Numbered from the stretch's first letter, positions 16,669 to 24,876 are shown. The stretch: DNA of 64,000 bases from DAOQAU01 sp964640325 (GCA_964640325.1 CAZXID010000005.1:1-64000); one strand, 5' to 3'. Made by a program: numbers and translations. The notes: a model not told the origin generated them from the sequence alone.

Positions 16669-17010
16669 ATGGGTTTATTAATAGCCAGCTTAAGAAAGCA
16701 ATATTTAATAGCATATCAAAATGAGTTGGAATACAAAATTCAGTTAATTACTCAAGCTAAGATAGCTTTATCCCAATCTTCCAATGATTTGTTAAATGTC
16801 GGCACGGATATGGATCCGGATAATCCTGTTATAAAACAGCTTGAGCAACGTAAGGAAAGACTTAATTTGCTTGAGAAAAAACTTGATATGCAGATGAATG
16901 AATATCAACAAAAGTTAAAAATGGTTATGACAGAGTTGCAAAGTTGTGATGCAATGTTCGATTCAAATGTTAAAAATTCATTCTCCTATTACGGCGGTGG
17001 CGGTAAGTAA
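16669..17010 (+). CDS. Small coiled-coil protein sharing the MGMAASQAR N-terminal motif
   Basis: This 113-residue, almost wholly helical protein ends in a Tyr-Gly tail. The first 40 residues align without gaps to the MGMAASQAR proteins: M1, G2, R9, L13, A15, E21-Y22, Q25, I27, Q29, A33-L34 and a following Ser coincide. It therefore looks like a minimal member of the same family, with the terminal helices but no beta middle. No signal peptide is present. It closes the module and is followed directly by a strong terminator. Confidence 0.7.
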   Translation: MGLLIASLRKQYLIAYQNELEYKIQLITQAKIALSQSSNDLLNVGTDMDPDNPVIKQLEQRKERLNLLEKKLDMQMNEYQQKLKMVMTELQSCDAMFDSNVKNSFSYYGGGGK

Positions 17011-17019
17011 TAAAAATTT

Positions 17020-17060
17020 AACAAAGCGGCGGGTTTTTTTAAACCCGCCGCTTTGTTTTT
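17020..17060 (+). terminator. Strong intrinsic terminator of the MGMAASQAR module
   Basis: Perfect 17-base arms (17020-17036 and 17041-17057) with GCGGCGGG in the stem, a TTTT loop and a T-run to 17060. It begins ten bases after the last gene of the module. Confidence 0.9.
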
Positions 17061-17088
17061 GGGAACTTTTATAATCAGGCCTTTTTAT

Positions 17089-17118
17089 TTGCAATTATAA
17101 TTTTTTTTGGTGTATAAT
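17089..17118 (+). promoter_or_regulatory. Promoter of tig
   Basis: TTGCAA (17089-17094) and TATAAT (17113-17118) are separated by 18 bases. RNA would start near 17125, leaving a 5' leader of about 140 bases. Confidence 0.65.
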
Positions 17119-17137
17119 TGTTATGATATAAGAGGGT

Positions 17138-17236
17138 TCGGAAAAATTCGAAAAATGACAATTTTTCGCAATTTTTCAAATCCGACCTTAGAAGTGCTAA
17201 ATCCTTGCCGGCTGCGGGATAGCCGGCGGCAAGGAT
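17138..17236 (+). promoter_or_regulatory. Structured 5' leader of tig
   Basis: Two long stems are visible. The first (17138-17185) nests TCGGA/TCCGA, AAAAATT/AATTTTT and GAAAAAT/ATTTTTC. The second (17201-17236) has ATCCTT/AAGGAT enclosing GCCGGCT/AGCCGGC. The second stem is far more GC-rich than the surroundings. The leader ends about 30 bases before tig. It matches no riboswitch class I know. Confidence 0.5.
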
Positions 17237-17266
17237 GAAAGCCGGACAAGAGAAAAGGGCGTAGAA

Positions 17267-18592
17267 ATGAAAGTTGATTTAAAAAAAGAAAAAGACAATG
17301 TGGTAATATTGGATATTCAAATTCCTGCTAAAGATGCGGCAAATGAATATAATAAAGCTGTAAGGAAGGTTTCGGAATATGTGAATATTCCCGGATTTAG
17401 GAAAGGCAAAGCTCCTAGAAATATTGTTGAAAAACATGTCGGAGTGGAAAGAATTCAGCAGGAAGCACTGGAGCATATGCTGCCGGGTATTTTTAGAGAT
17501 GCTGTTACAAAAAATGATTTGGATATTGTTTCTCAACCTTATGTAGAATCTTACGATTTTAATTTGGGAGAGGATTTAAAAATAGTTGCAAAAGTTGAAC
17601 TTCGTCCTGAGGTAACACTCGGTGAGTACAAGGGCATGAAGCTTGAAGCTCAAGGATATACAATTCCGGAAGATGCTTTTGACAAAGCTTTGGACGGTTT
17701 TTTACAGCAACATGTTAAGTACGAATTGGTAGTAAACAGACCTACACAGGACACAGATATTGTAGTAATTGACTTTGACGGTTCTGTAAACGGTGAAAAA
17801 ATTAAGGGCGGTGCGGCAGAAAATTATCCGCTTGATTTGGCAAATTCTAATTTTATTCCCGGGTTTGCCGAGAAGTTAATAGGAAAAAATTTGGGAGAAG
17901 AATTTGAAATTGAAGTAAAATTTCCTGAAACGTATCATGAGGCAAAACTTGCGGGGCAGCCTGCGATATTTAAAATAAAAATTAAAGAAATTAAAGAGAA
18001 AATTTTACCTGAGTTAACAGATGAATTTGCCCAAAAACTCGGGACTTTTAAAACAGTTGAAGATTTAAAAGCCGATATTCAAAAGTATCTTGATTCAACA
18101 AAGAAAAATGAAGATGCTAAAATTATAAGCAACACGATTTTCGAAAAAGTTTTGGCAAATGTTAAGATGGAAGTCCAAAATTCAATGATAGAAAGAGAAA
18201 CCCAATCTTTGCTTGAGGAGTATAAACAAAGGCTTATGATGCAGGGGATAGAATGGCAAAAAGCTGTCGAATCGCAAGGTGAAGAAAATATATTAAAAAG
18301 CCTGAGAGAAGAAGCTTTACTGAGGATTAAAAATTCTTTGATTATCGATGAGATTGCAAAGGCCGAAAATATAAAAGTAGGTCCCGATGATTTAGATAAA
18401 AAATTGAAAGAAATTGAAGAGGTTTACAAAATGCCAAGGGCTGAGCTTATGAAGCAGTTGAGCCAAAATCCTCAAGTATTCAGTTCTTTGTCGCAGCAAG
18501 CACTCAATGAAAAAGTAGCCAAGTTCTTGGATGAAAATAATACGGTTGAATTAAAGACAGTAAAAGAGAAAAAAGCAAAATCCGCCGATTAA
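17267..18592 (+). CDS. tig: Trigger factor, ribosome-associated folding chaperone
   Basis: This 441-residue protein has a ribosome-binding domain with the signature GFRKGKAP (about 44-51), a peptidyl-prolyl isomerase domain (about 155-250) and a long helical C-terminal chaperone domain. It binds the ribosome exit tunnel at L23 and shields nascent chains. A tail rich in Lys (VKEKKAKSAD) ends it. It is followed 69 bases later by clpP and clpX, the classic tig-clpP-clpX order that links folding with proteolysis. It starts at ATG 17267; AGGGCG lies a few bases upstream. Confidence 0.95.
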   Translation: MKVDLKKEKDNVVILDIQIPAKDAANEYNKAVRKVSEYVNIPGFRKGKAPRNIVEKHVGVERIQQEALEHMLPGIFRDAVTKNDLDIVSQPYVESYDFNLGEDLKIVAKVELRPEVTLGEYKGMKLEAQGYTIPEDAFDKALDGFLQQHVKYELVVNRPTQDTDIVVIDFDGSVNGEKIKGGAAENYPLDLANSNFIPGFAEKLIGKNLGEEFEIEVKFPETYHEAKLAGQPAIFKIKIKEIKEKILPELTDEFAQKLGTFKTVEDLKADIQKYLDSTKKNEDAKIISNTIFEKVLANVKMEVQNSMIERETQSLLEEYKQRLMMQGIEWQKAVESQGEENILKSLREEALLRIKNSLIIDEIAKAENIKVGPDDLDKKLKEIEEVYKMPRAELMKQLSQNPQVFSSLSQQALNEKVAKFLDENNTVELKTVKEKKAKSAD

Positions 18593-18625
18593 AATAAGCT
18601 AAGGCGTAGATTTATGGCTAAAATG

Positions 18626-18634
18626 TGTTATAAT
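18626..18634 (+). promoter_or_regulatory. Extended -10 promoter of clpP
   Basis: TGTTATAAT at 18626-18634 fits the extended -10 form TGnTATAAT, with a weak -35. It lies in the 69-base tig-clpP gap, so clpPX can be made independently of tig. Confidence 0.5.
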
Positions 18635-18661
18635 ATATTTGGATAAAGAAAGGAAAAGAAG

Positions 18662-19261
18662 ATGAGTTTTGTACCTGTAGTAATAGAGCAGTCAAGCAGA
18701 GGTGAGCGTTCTTTTGATATTTTTTCAAGGTTGTTGAGAGAAAGAATTATATTTTTGGGAACACCGATTGACGATATGGTGGCAAATTTAATTGTTGCTC
18801 AAATGTTGCTTTTAGACAGTGAAAACCCCGAAAAAGATATTATGCTGTACATAAACAGTCCGGGCGGAAGTGTTACTGCGGGATTTGCCATATATGATAC
18901 CATGCAGCATATTCGCTCAGATGTAAGCACTATTTGTTTAGGTCAGGCAGCAAGTATGGGCGCATTTCTTTTGGCCGCAGGAACAAAAGGCAAAAGAATG
19001 GCTTTGCCTCATTCACGTGTTCTTATCCACCAACCTTTGGGCGGCGCTCAAGGTCAGGCAACCGATATTGAAATTCAGGCGGCAGAAATCGTCAGAATTA
19101 AAAAATCATTAAATGAAATTTTGGCCACAAATACAGGTCAGTCAATTAAAAAAATAGAGAAGGATACAGATAGAGATTACATTATGACCCCCGAAGAAGC
19201 TTTAGAATACGGTATGATTGACAAAATTGTTTCAAAAGAAGTTCTAAAGGAGTCTAACTAG
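18662..19261 (+). CDS. clpP: ATP-dependent Clp protease, proteolytic subunit
   Basis: This 199-residue serine protease has the catalytic Ser in GQAASMGAFLLAAG and the catalytic His in SRVLIHQPLGGAQG; the Asp lies near the DRDYIMTPEEALEYG segment. Fourteen copies form the proteolytic barrel fed by ClpX. The N-terminus (FVPVVIEQSSRGER) is normal for the mature enzyme with almost no propeptide. A ribosome site (AAGGAAAAG) precedes the ATG. ClpX follows after 9 bases. Confidence 0.97.
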   Translation: MSFVPVVIEQSSRGERSFDIFSRLLRERIIFLGTPIDDMVANLIVAQMLLLDSENPEKDIMLYINSPGGSVTAGFAIYDTMQHIRSDVSTICLGQAASMGAFLLAAGTKGKRMALPHSRVLIHQPLGGAQGQATDIEIQAAEIVRIKKSLNEILATNTGQSIKKIEKDTDRDYIMTPEEALEYGMIDKIVSKEVLKESN

Positions 19262-19270
19262 GAGAAACCT

Positions 19271-20584
19271 ATGTCGAAACATGACGATAGCAGATTGAAA
19301 TGTTCGTTTTGCGGTAAAACCCAAGATCAGGTAAAAAAATTAATAGCAGGTCCTGAAGTCTATATATGCGACGAGTGTGTCGAACTTTGTAATGAAATTC
19401 TTGATGAAGAATTTTTTGAAGGCAAGGATAAAGATGCAACCGGCGAAAAAGGGAAAGAATCAGAAGAAAAGCCGATTCCCAAGCCTGCAGAAATAAAGTC
19501 TTATCTGGATGAACACATTGTAGGACAGGAAGATGCAAAAAAGGTTTTGTCCGTTGCGGTTTACAATCATTATAAAAGGTTAAGGCATAATAAATCAAAG
19601 GGCAAAGAAGGCGGAATTGAAATTCAAAAATCAAATATTTTGCTTGTAGGACCGACAGGAAGCGGAAAAACTTTGTTAGCCCAAACTCTTGCCAAGATGC
19701 TTGATGTGCCTTTTGCGGTGGCTGATGCCACAACTTTGACAGAAGCCGGTTACGTGGGCGATGATGTTGAGAATATTTTGCTCAGATTGCTTCAAAATGC
19801 AGAATATGATGCATCAAAAGCCGAGCGTGGAATAATTTATATTGACGAAATTGATAAAATTGCCAGAAAATCCGAAAATACTTCAATTACAAGAGATGTG
19901 TCAGGTGAAGGGGTACAACAGGCACTTTTGAAAATGATTGAAGGAACTGTTGCAAATGTTCCGCCTCAAGGGGGCAGAAAACATCCTCATCAGGAGTTTA
20001 TTCAGATTGATACAAGCAACATTTTGTTTATAGTAGGCGGTGCTTTTGTAGGATTGGAAAAAATTGTAGAAAAACGTGCTGATGATGGAAGTTCGATAGG
20101 ATTTGGCGCAAAAGCGGCAGCTTCAAAAGCAGAAAAAGAAGCTCAGGCAGCAAAAATGCTTAAAAAACTTCAACCTGAAGATTTGCTTAAATTCGGGCTT
20201 ATTCCTGAATTTATAGGCAGAGTGCCGGTTTATGCGGTTTTGGATGCTTTGGATGAAAAAACTTTGAAAATGATTTTGACAGAGCCTAAAAATGCTATAT
20301 TGAAACAGTATAAATGCCTTTTGGATATGGATGGCGTTGAACTTGAATTTGAATCTGAAGCTATAGATTTAATCGCCGCTGATGCAATTAAAAGAAAAAC
20401 AGGCGCAAGAGCGCTTCGTTCTATAGTTGAAGAAATTATGCTTGATATTATGTACGATGTTCCGTCTAAAGACCATATAGACAAATTTATTATAACCGCG
20501 GATATGGTTAAGAACAGGAACAAAGCTGAATTAATTAAGCTTCCTACAAAGAAGAAAATTGAAAAAGAAGAAGAAATAGCCTAG
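19271..20584 (+). CDS. clpX: Clp protease ATP-binding subunit ClpX
   Basis: This 437-residue AAA+ unfoldase has an N-terminal zinc-binding domain with CSFCGK and CDECVELC, Walker A GPTGSGKT (about 126-133), Walker B IIYIDEIDKIA, the RKSENTSITRDVSGEGVQQ segment and the sensor-2 arginine in TGARALRS. It recognises tagged proteins and threads them into ClpP. It sits 9 bases after clpP with a GGAGAAAC ribosome site, so the two are one operon. Confidence 0.97.
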   Translation: MSKHDDSRLKCSFCGKTQDQVKKLIAGPEVYICDECVELCNEILDEEFFEGKDKDATGEKGKESEEKPIPKPAEIKSYLDEHIVGQEDAKKVLSVAVYNHYKRLRHNKSKGKEGGIEIQKSNILLVGPTGSGKTLLAQTLAKMLDVPFAVADATTLTEAGYVGDDVENILLRLLQNAEYDASKAERGIIYIDEIDKIARKSENTSITRDVSGEGVQQALLKMIEGTVANVPPQGGRKHPHQEFIQIDTSNILFIVGGAFVGLEKIVEKRADDGSSIGFGAKAAASKAEKEAQAAKMLKKLQPEDLLKFGLIPEFIGRVPVYAVLDALDEKTLKMILTEPKNAILKQYKCLLDMDGVELEFESEAIDLIAADAIKRKTGARALRSIVEEIMLDIMYDVPSKDHIDKFIITADMVKNRNKAELIKLPTKKKIEKEEEIA

Positions 20585-20620
20585 TTTTTCAATGCATGGC
20601 TAGTAATTTTTTGTAACATA

Positions 20621-20629
20621 TGTTATAAT
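20621..20629 (+). promoter_or_regulatory. Extended -10 promoter of the small lipoprotein-like gene
   Basis: TGTTATAAT at 20621-20629 again fits TGnTATAAT. It lies 25 bases before the start codon and upstream of a GAGGG ribosome site. Confidence 0.5.
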
Positions 20630-20653
20630 TATAGTAACAAGAGGGATAGAAAA

Positions 20654-20917
20654 ATGATTTCTTCCAAAGTAAAAGTTCTTGTTATTATTTCCGCATTATT
20701 ATTATCCGTAGGTCTTATGTCCGTTGGCTGCAAGTCGGCGGCTCAAAAGGGTTGGGTAAATACCGATTCTATGCCCGGTCATGCCTTTAGCAAGTACAAA
20801 AACAAGAACAATCAAAACAATAAGATTGTCTATTTGGGTTCATCCGAAAGTGATTCTTCCACCGCGGTTGACTTTGGACCCAGAGATGTCAGTTTTGAAT
20901 TTTCAAATTTGAAATAG
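20654..20917 (+). CDS. Small exported protein, possible lipoprotein
   Basis: This 87-residue protein has a basic N-terminus, a hydrophobic stretch (VLVIISALLLSVGLMSVG) and then Cys26. SVGC is an imperfect lipobox, so a lipid anchor is plausible but not certain. The mature part is short, polar and rich in Lys, Asn and Ser, with a YLGSSESDSSTAVDFGPRD segment. Function is unknown. The start follows GAGGG. Confidence 0.6.
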   Translation: MISSKVKVLVIISALLLSVGLMSVGCKSAAQKGWVNTDSMPGHAFSKYKNKNNQNNKIVYLGSSESDSSTAVDFGPRDVSFEFSNLK

Positions 20918-21045
20918 TTGAATAGTGGAAAAGTTGAATTTATTTTAATTGCGCTTATTTACTATTTACTATTTACCATTTACTATTTCCTCATTACCCC
21001 TTGAAAATTGTTCGGATATTAAGTCATTAATCCGGAAGACATTTA
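20918..21045. repeat. Octamer and heptamer tandem repeat region
   Basis: It begins with about three degenerate AGTTGAAT-type octamers (20919-20942) and continues with ATTTACT, ATTTACT, ATTTACC, ATTTACT heptamers (20957-20984). The two halves are roughly complementary, so RNA or single-stranded DNA could fold back. Confidence 0.6.
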
Positions 21046-21087
21046 CCCCCCCCCCCTTGAAAAAAGTTTTTTTTGTATTACTATACT
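21046..21087 (+). promoter_or_regulatory. C11 tract followed by the BlaI-like gene promoter
   Basis: Eleven consecutive C (21046-21056) abut TTGAAA (21057-21062); TATACT (21082-21087) is the likely -10 with a 19-base spacer. An ACTA...TAGT dyad around 21081-21097 could be a BlaI-type operator. The C-run is the longest G/C homopolymer in the window. Confidence 0.5.
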
Positions 21088-21117
21088 GTTAGTAGTGGTC
21101 AAAAACAAGGGGTTATT

Positions 21118-21459
21118 ATGATAGGCGGAATTTTAGAAATTGAGATTATGAATTGCGTTTGGTTTTTGCAGAAACAGGATGAAGATGCTAACATTTCTGT
21201 TTCGGATGTTGTAAATTTTTTGGATACAAATAATGTAAAAAGAGCTTATACAACAATTAAAACTGTTATGGACAGATTAAGTGCAAAAGGATTGCTTGCA
21301 AGATACAAGAGTGGCAAAAAGTTTTTTTACAGAAGCACTTTGGATAAGGAAGAAGCGGCAAAAAACGCTGTTAATGAAGTCTCTATGCAATTTTTCAACG
21401 GAGATTGTGTTGAAATGGTTAAATTTATAGAGAAAGAACTTTCAGCTGTTTTAGTTTAG
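21118..21459 (+). CDS. BlaI/MecI-type winged-helix transcriptional regulator
   Basis: This 113-residue protein matches the BlaI/MecI/CopY family: an N-terminal winged helix with VKRAYTTIKTVMDRLSAKGLL (recognition helix) and a wing containing GKKFFYR, then a C-terminal dimerisation helix. Family members repress their own operon until a membrane protease (BlaR1-like) cuts them. No such partner lies next to this gene. The start ATG 21118 follows AAGGGG; the frame extends upstream without a better site. It leads a possible operon with two downstream genes. Confidence 0.75.
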   Translation: MIGGILEIEIMNCVWFLQKQDEDANISVSDVVNFLDTNNVKRAYTTIKTVMDRLSAKGLLARYKSGKKFFYRSTLDKEEAAKNAVNEVSMQFFNGDCVEMVKFIEKELSAVLV

Positions 21460-21469
21460 GGAGCAGTCT

Positions 21470-21832
21470 GTGGGTGTTGAAGATGACAGAAGGTTGGTTT
21501 CGAGGCTTATTTATAGAGTTTTGACCGAGTCATTGTCTGTTCGGGAGGCAATTTTAAAATTTCCGAAAGATGTTAACGATGCTTCATTAAAAACAGCCTA
21601 TCATGCGCTTGTTCATCTTGAGGCGGATGAAGATTTGAGAAGAAGGGATTTGCTTTACAGACAAGAGCAGGATGATTATTTGGAATTTATAGCTCAAACT
21701 CTTCAAAAAGGTGAAATTTTACCTTATAATATTATTAAAGAGTATGAAAAATATTATGAGGGAATTTCTACTCCTCGTTCTGAAAGTATGAAAGGTATCT
21801 TAAAAAAATTATGCAGATTCTTAAATGTTTAA
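21470..21832 (+). CDS. Hypothetical protein between a regulator and a pseudopilin-like gene
   Basis: This 120-residue, helical, acidic and soluble protein begins at GTG 21470 after GGGAG. It is not recognised. Charged heptads (LVHLEADEDLRRRDLLYRQEQ) suggest helical packing. It starts 10 bases after the BlaI-like gene and its end overlaps the next gene by 22 bases, so the three are co-transcribed. A role in assembly or control of the downstream pseudopilin is a guess from position. Confidence 0.6.
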   Translation: MGVEDDRRLVSRLIYRVLTESLSVREAILKFPKDVNDASLKTAYHALVHLEADEDLRRRDLLYRQEQDDYLEFIAQTLQKGEILPYNIIKEYEKYYEGISTPRSESMKGILKKLCRFLNV

Positions 21833-22386
21833 AAGGCTCAAAAAAAGCCGGACAAAACGTAGTTGAGGCAGTTTTTATAATTCCGATTTTGGTGATATTT
21901 ACCCTTGCAATATTTGAATTGGCGCTTTATTGGCAGGATGTAAATGCTGTTTATGCGCTTAATAACGAAATAAGTGCAAATGCTGCGCTTATTGATTTAA
22001 GTAATTTAAGCCCCGGTACTACTGTTTGTCCTGCAGTAGATGTTGCCCAAAATATTTTAGAAAAAAAGGATTCTTCAATTACTTTAAATAATCCCACATA
22101 TACTCATTCTGTTGAGGTAATTGAAGGACAGGCTCAGGGCTTTGAGCCTTTTGCGCTTTATAAAATAACTTCAAATACACAGGTGGATGGAAAGCCCCAA
22201 ATTACGGCTTGGGTAGATTGCAGAAATCCATTTGAAAAAGGAATAATAACGCAAATAGAATTTTTTCATAAAACAGTTATTATGAAAGCTTCTATTCCAA
22301 GACTTGACAAGCCTGAGCCTATAGTTATAATACCCGATAAGACCTTTATTGCAAGCCCTAAACTTGTGACTTCAAGACACTATTAA
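21811..22386 (+). CDS. TadE-like pseudopilin
   Basis: This 191-residue protein begins with a short basic leader (KCLKGSKKAGQNVVEAVFII). The Glu five residues into the hydrophobic helix (EAVFIIPILVIFTLAIFELA) is the hallmark of TadE/TadF pseudopilins of tight-adherence systems. The rest is an exported beta-rich domain with two Cys, in positions that could form a disulfide. Other tad genes are not in this window, so it may act with genes elsewhere. It overlaps the preceding gene by 22 bases. Confidence 0.7.
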   Translation: MQILKCLKGSKKAGQNVVEAVFIIPILVIFTLAIFELALYWQDVNAVYALNNEISANAALIDLSNLSPGTTVCPAVDVAQNILEKKDSSITLNNPTYTHSVEVIEGQAQGFEPFALYKITSNTQVDGKPQITAWVDCRNPFEKGIITQIEFFHKTVIMKASIPRLDKPEPIVIIPDKTFIASPKLVTSRHY

Positions 22387-22396
22387 GTTTTTATTG

Positions 22397-22402
22397 TATA
22401 AT
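22397..22402 (+). promoter_or_regulatory. -10 box for leaderless radA
   Basis: TATAAT at 22397-22402 is followed by six bases and then ATG. AAGACA (22374-22379) stands 17 bases upstream as a partial -35. No ribosome site lies between. Confidence 0.6.
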
Positions 22403-22408
22403 CATTGC

Positions 22409-23782
22409 ATGGCTAAAGTTAAAACAAAATGGGTATGTCAAGAGTGCGGGTATGAAAGCGCAGGTTATTTGGGAAAATGTCCCGAGTGTTCTGCTTGGGG
22501 GAGTTTGGTTGAAGAAATTCAGCAAAGTTTTTCGCCCACTGTTTTGCAATCAGAGTTTTTTGGTAGCAAGCCGTCATTAATTAATGACATAGAAATTGAT
22601 AATCAAATAAGAACCCAGAGTAGCATACAAGAGCTTGACAGGGTTTTGGGCGGAGGGTTTGTTTCGGGTTCCGCGGTGCTTCTTGCGGGCGATCCCGGAA
22701 TCGGTAAGTCAACTTTGGTGCTTCAATCCTGCGGCTTTCTTTGCAATCAAGGCAAAAAAGTTTTATATATTTCTGCCGAAGAATCAGCTAATCAAATAAA
22801 GTTAAGGGCACAGCGACTGAGCGTTAATTCTGATAATTTATATATTTATCCCCAGACAAATTTTGAATTGATAAAAAAGGAAATAGAAAATATTAAGCCT
22901 GATTTTGTTATTGTAGACAGTATTCAAGCGATTTACTCTCAGGAGATTTCTTCATCGGCGGGGAGTGTTTCTCAAATAAGAGAGTGCTGCAATTTTTTAA
23001 TCCAAATTGCAAAAACTCAAAACACAACAATGATTATCATAGGGCATGTCACAAAAGACGGAAATATTGCGGGGCCTAAAGTCCTTGAGCATATGGTTGA
23101 TACGGTGGTTTATTTTGAGGGGGACAGATATAAATCTTACAGGATTTTGCGTTGTGTAAAAAATCGTTTCGGAAATACCTCAGAAGTCGGTATTTTTGAA
23201 ATGGGCGAGCAGGGGCTCAGAGAAATTATGAATCCCAGCGGTATTTTTATAAACGAGCACAGCGAGGGCATAACTCCGGGGAGTGTTATAATTGCTGCAA
23301 ATGAAGGAACAAGGCCGCTTTTGGTAGAAATTCAGGCACTGGTGGGCACAACTTCTTATCCTTCGCCCAGAAGAGTTGCAAATGGAGTTGATTTTGGACG
23401 TGTTTTGCAAATTCTTGCAGTCCTTGAAAAAAGAGTCGGGTTAAATCTTTCCAAGCAAGACGTTTATATTAACGTAATCGGCGGAATAGAAATTTCAGAG
23501 CCTGCTGCGGATTTGGGAATTGCACTTGCCGTTGCTACTTGCGCGCGGGATGTTGTTGTTGATTCTCATACTGTAATAATCGGCGAAATCGGGCTTTCAG
23601 GAGAAGTTAGAGCTGTCAGTGGAATTGAAAAAAGAGTTAAGGAATCAAAAAAACTCGGATTTAAAAAAGTGATTATCCCTTTTTCAAATAGAGATTTTGA
23701 AGATATTGAAGGAATTGAAATTGTTAAGGTAAAAAGGCTTATAGATGCAATTTCTGCTTGTGTCTCAAAAGTAGAGGTTTAG
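22409..23782 (+). CDS. radA: DNA repair protein RadA
   Basis: This 457-residue protein has an N-terminal C4 zinc finger (CQECGY and CPECSAWG), a RecA-like ATPase with Walker A GDPGIGKST, the family KNRFG motif (VKNRFGNTSEVG) and a C-terminal Lon-like domain (LGIALAVATCARD). It helps process branched recombination intermediates. The frame reaches back to 22394, but MAKVKTKW at 22409 matches the family start and sits six bases after TATAAT. Its 3' end overlaps the convergent CgeB-like gene by 4 bases. Confidence 0.95.
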   Translation: MAKVKTKWVCQECGYESAGYLGKCPECSAWGSLVEEIQQSFSPTVLQSEFFGSKPSLINDIEIDNQIRTQSSIQELDRVLGGGFVSGSAVLLAGDPGIGKSTLVLQSCGFLCNQGKKVLYISAEESANQIKLRAQRLSVNSDNLYIYPQTNFELIKKEIENIKPDFVIVDSIQAIYSQEISSSAGSVSQIRECCNFLIQIAKTQNTTMIIIGHVTKDGNIAGPKVLEHMVDTVVYFEGDRYKSYRILRCVKNRFGNTSEVGIFEMGEQGLREIMNPSGIFINEHSEGITPGSVIIAANEGTRPLLVEIQALVGTTSYPSPRRVANGVDFGRVLQILAVLEKRVGLNLSKQDVYINVIGGIEISEPAADLGIALAVATCARDVVVDSHTVIIGEIGLSGEVRAVSGIEKRVKESKKLGFKKVIIPFSNRDFEDIEGIEIVKVKRLIDAISACVSKVEV

Positions 23783-24744
23783 AGGGTTTTTTCAAGAATT
23801 ACTTTAACACGTTTATCAAAAGAGTGATTTTTTAAACATTCATATCTTCCTAATTGAGCTATTTTTTGGGCAATATTCAAATTTTTCAGATAAAAATTTG
23901 TTTTATCAATTAAATCTATTTCATCTCTATAAGTTTCAAGCTGTTTTGACGGGACAAAATACTTTTTAACATCGATTTTTTCATCTGTCAGTAAAAATCC
24001 GCCTGAAGCTAAAACTTCAAAAACCCTGTAATTTAGAGAGGATTTGCCCTGTTCGGTTATATTTAAATTTATTTTGGAAGAATTGTATATTTTGGCAAGT
24101 TGTTTTTCTTCTTTGATAAATCCTTTGTAGCATTTTTTGTAAATTTCAAGTTCATGTTCTTCAAGAAGGTTTTTTGATTTAATTTCTTCAATGCTTTTTT
24201 CAAAATGTTTTTCAAAACAAAAAATGCTTAAGTGGCTGCCAAAATTTTTTATAAGCGAACAGAGAATTTTTTGTCTTTTATCCGTAAGCGGTCTTCCGAC
24301 AAAAGTTATTTGATATTTGTAATTTGAAAATTCTACGGAATATTTTAACGGGTTTACGGCCAGAGGAAGATAAAAGCAATTTTTAAATTCATTTTTAAAA
24401 TCTTTGTCCCATACAAAGACCGTTGCTTCTAGTTTTGAAAGTTCATCGTAAAGTTCACCTTTTTCACCTAAAGAAAATTTGCTTCTGGGCTCATCTCCAA
24501 AATAAAAAATGTGATTTTTACATTGTATTTTTTGGAGTATTTTTTTGCAGTTTTCGTCAGTAAGGTAAGAGTAATCATAGCCAAAAATCATATCAGGATT
24601 AAATTTTTCTAATTCGTTTAATATCACTTCATCAATTTTTTTTAAAAGCACCCGATAGCCCGCATTTTTAAAAGCACAGGCAAAACCTTCAATAATTAGC
24701 TCTCCTGCAATGCTTTTTGGTGATATTATAAAAACTTTTTTCAT
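23779..24744 (-). CDS. CgeB-like glycosyltransferase
   Basis: This 321-residue protein has a GT-B-like layout. The C-terminal half contains YNSSKINLNI, then LNYRVFEVLASGGFLLTDE and TYRDEIDL, the pattern of CgeB/spore-maturation-type glycosyltransferases, where an Arg-x-Phe-Glu segment contacts the donor. It has no signal peptide, so it is cytoplasmic. The gene is single, convergent with radA, and has TAAAAT ending six bases before its ATG (24751-24756, minus strand) and no ribosome site. Substrates are unknown. Confidence 0.75.
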   Translation of the reverse strand: MKKVFIISPKSIAGELIIEGFACAFKNAGYRVLLKKIDEVILNELEKFNPDMIFGYDYSYLTDENCKKILQKIQCKNHIFYFGDEPRSKFSLGEKGELYDELSKLEATVFVWDKDFKNEFKNCFYLPLAVNPLKYSVEFSNYKYQITFVGRPLTDKRQKILCSLIKNFGSHLSIFCFEKHFEKSIEEIKSKNLLEEHELEIYKKCYKGFIKEEKQLAKIYNSSKINLNITEQGKSSLNYRVFEVLASGGFLLTDEKIDVKKYFVPSKQLETYRDEIDLIDKTNFYLKNLNIAQKIAQLGRYECLKNHSFDKRVKVILEKTL

Positions 24745-24750
24745 AAAGGA

Positions 24751-24756
24751 ATTTTA
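24751..24756 (-). promoter_or_regulatory. -10 box for the leaderless CgeB-like gene
   Basis: On the minus strand TAAAAT is followed by six bases (TCCTTT) and the ATG; TTGCTT stands 17 bases upstream as the -35. There is no ribosome site. Confidence 0.5.
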
Positions 24757-24876
24757 TAATAATTTGAAGCAAAAAGCAATTTTTCTGTGCTCTTTACTTT
24801 AATTATCCAAAAGATTAACATAACGTGTAATTTATTTTGCTAAAGTTATTTGTAGAATGTTTATTGAGGTGCATTT

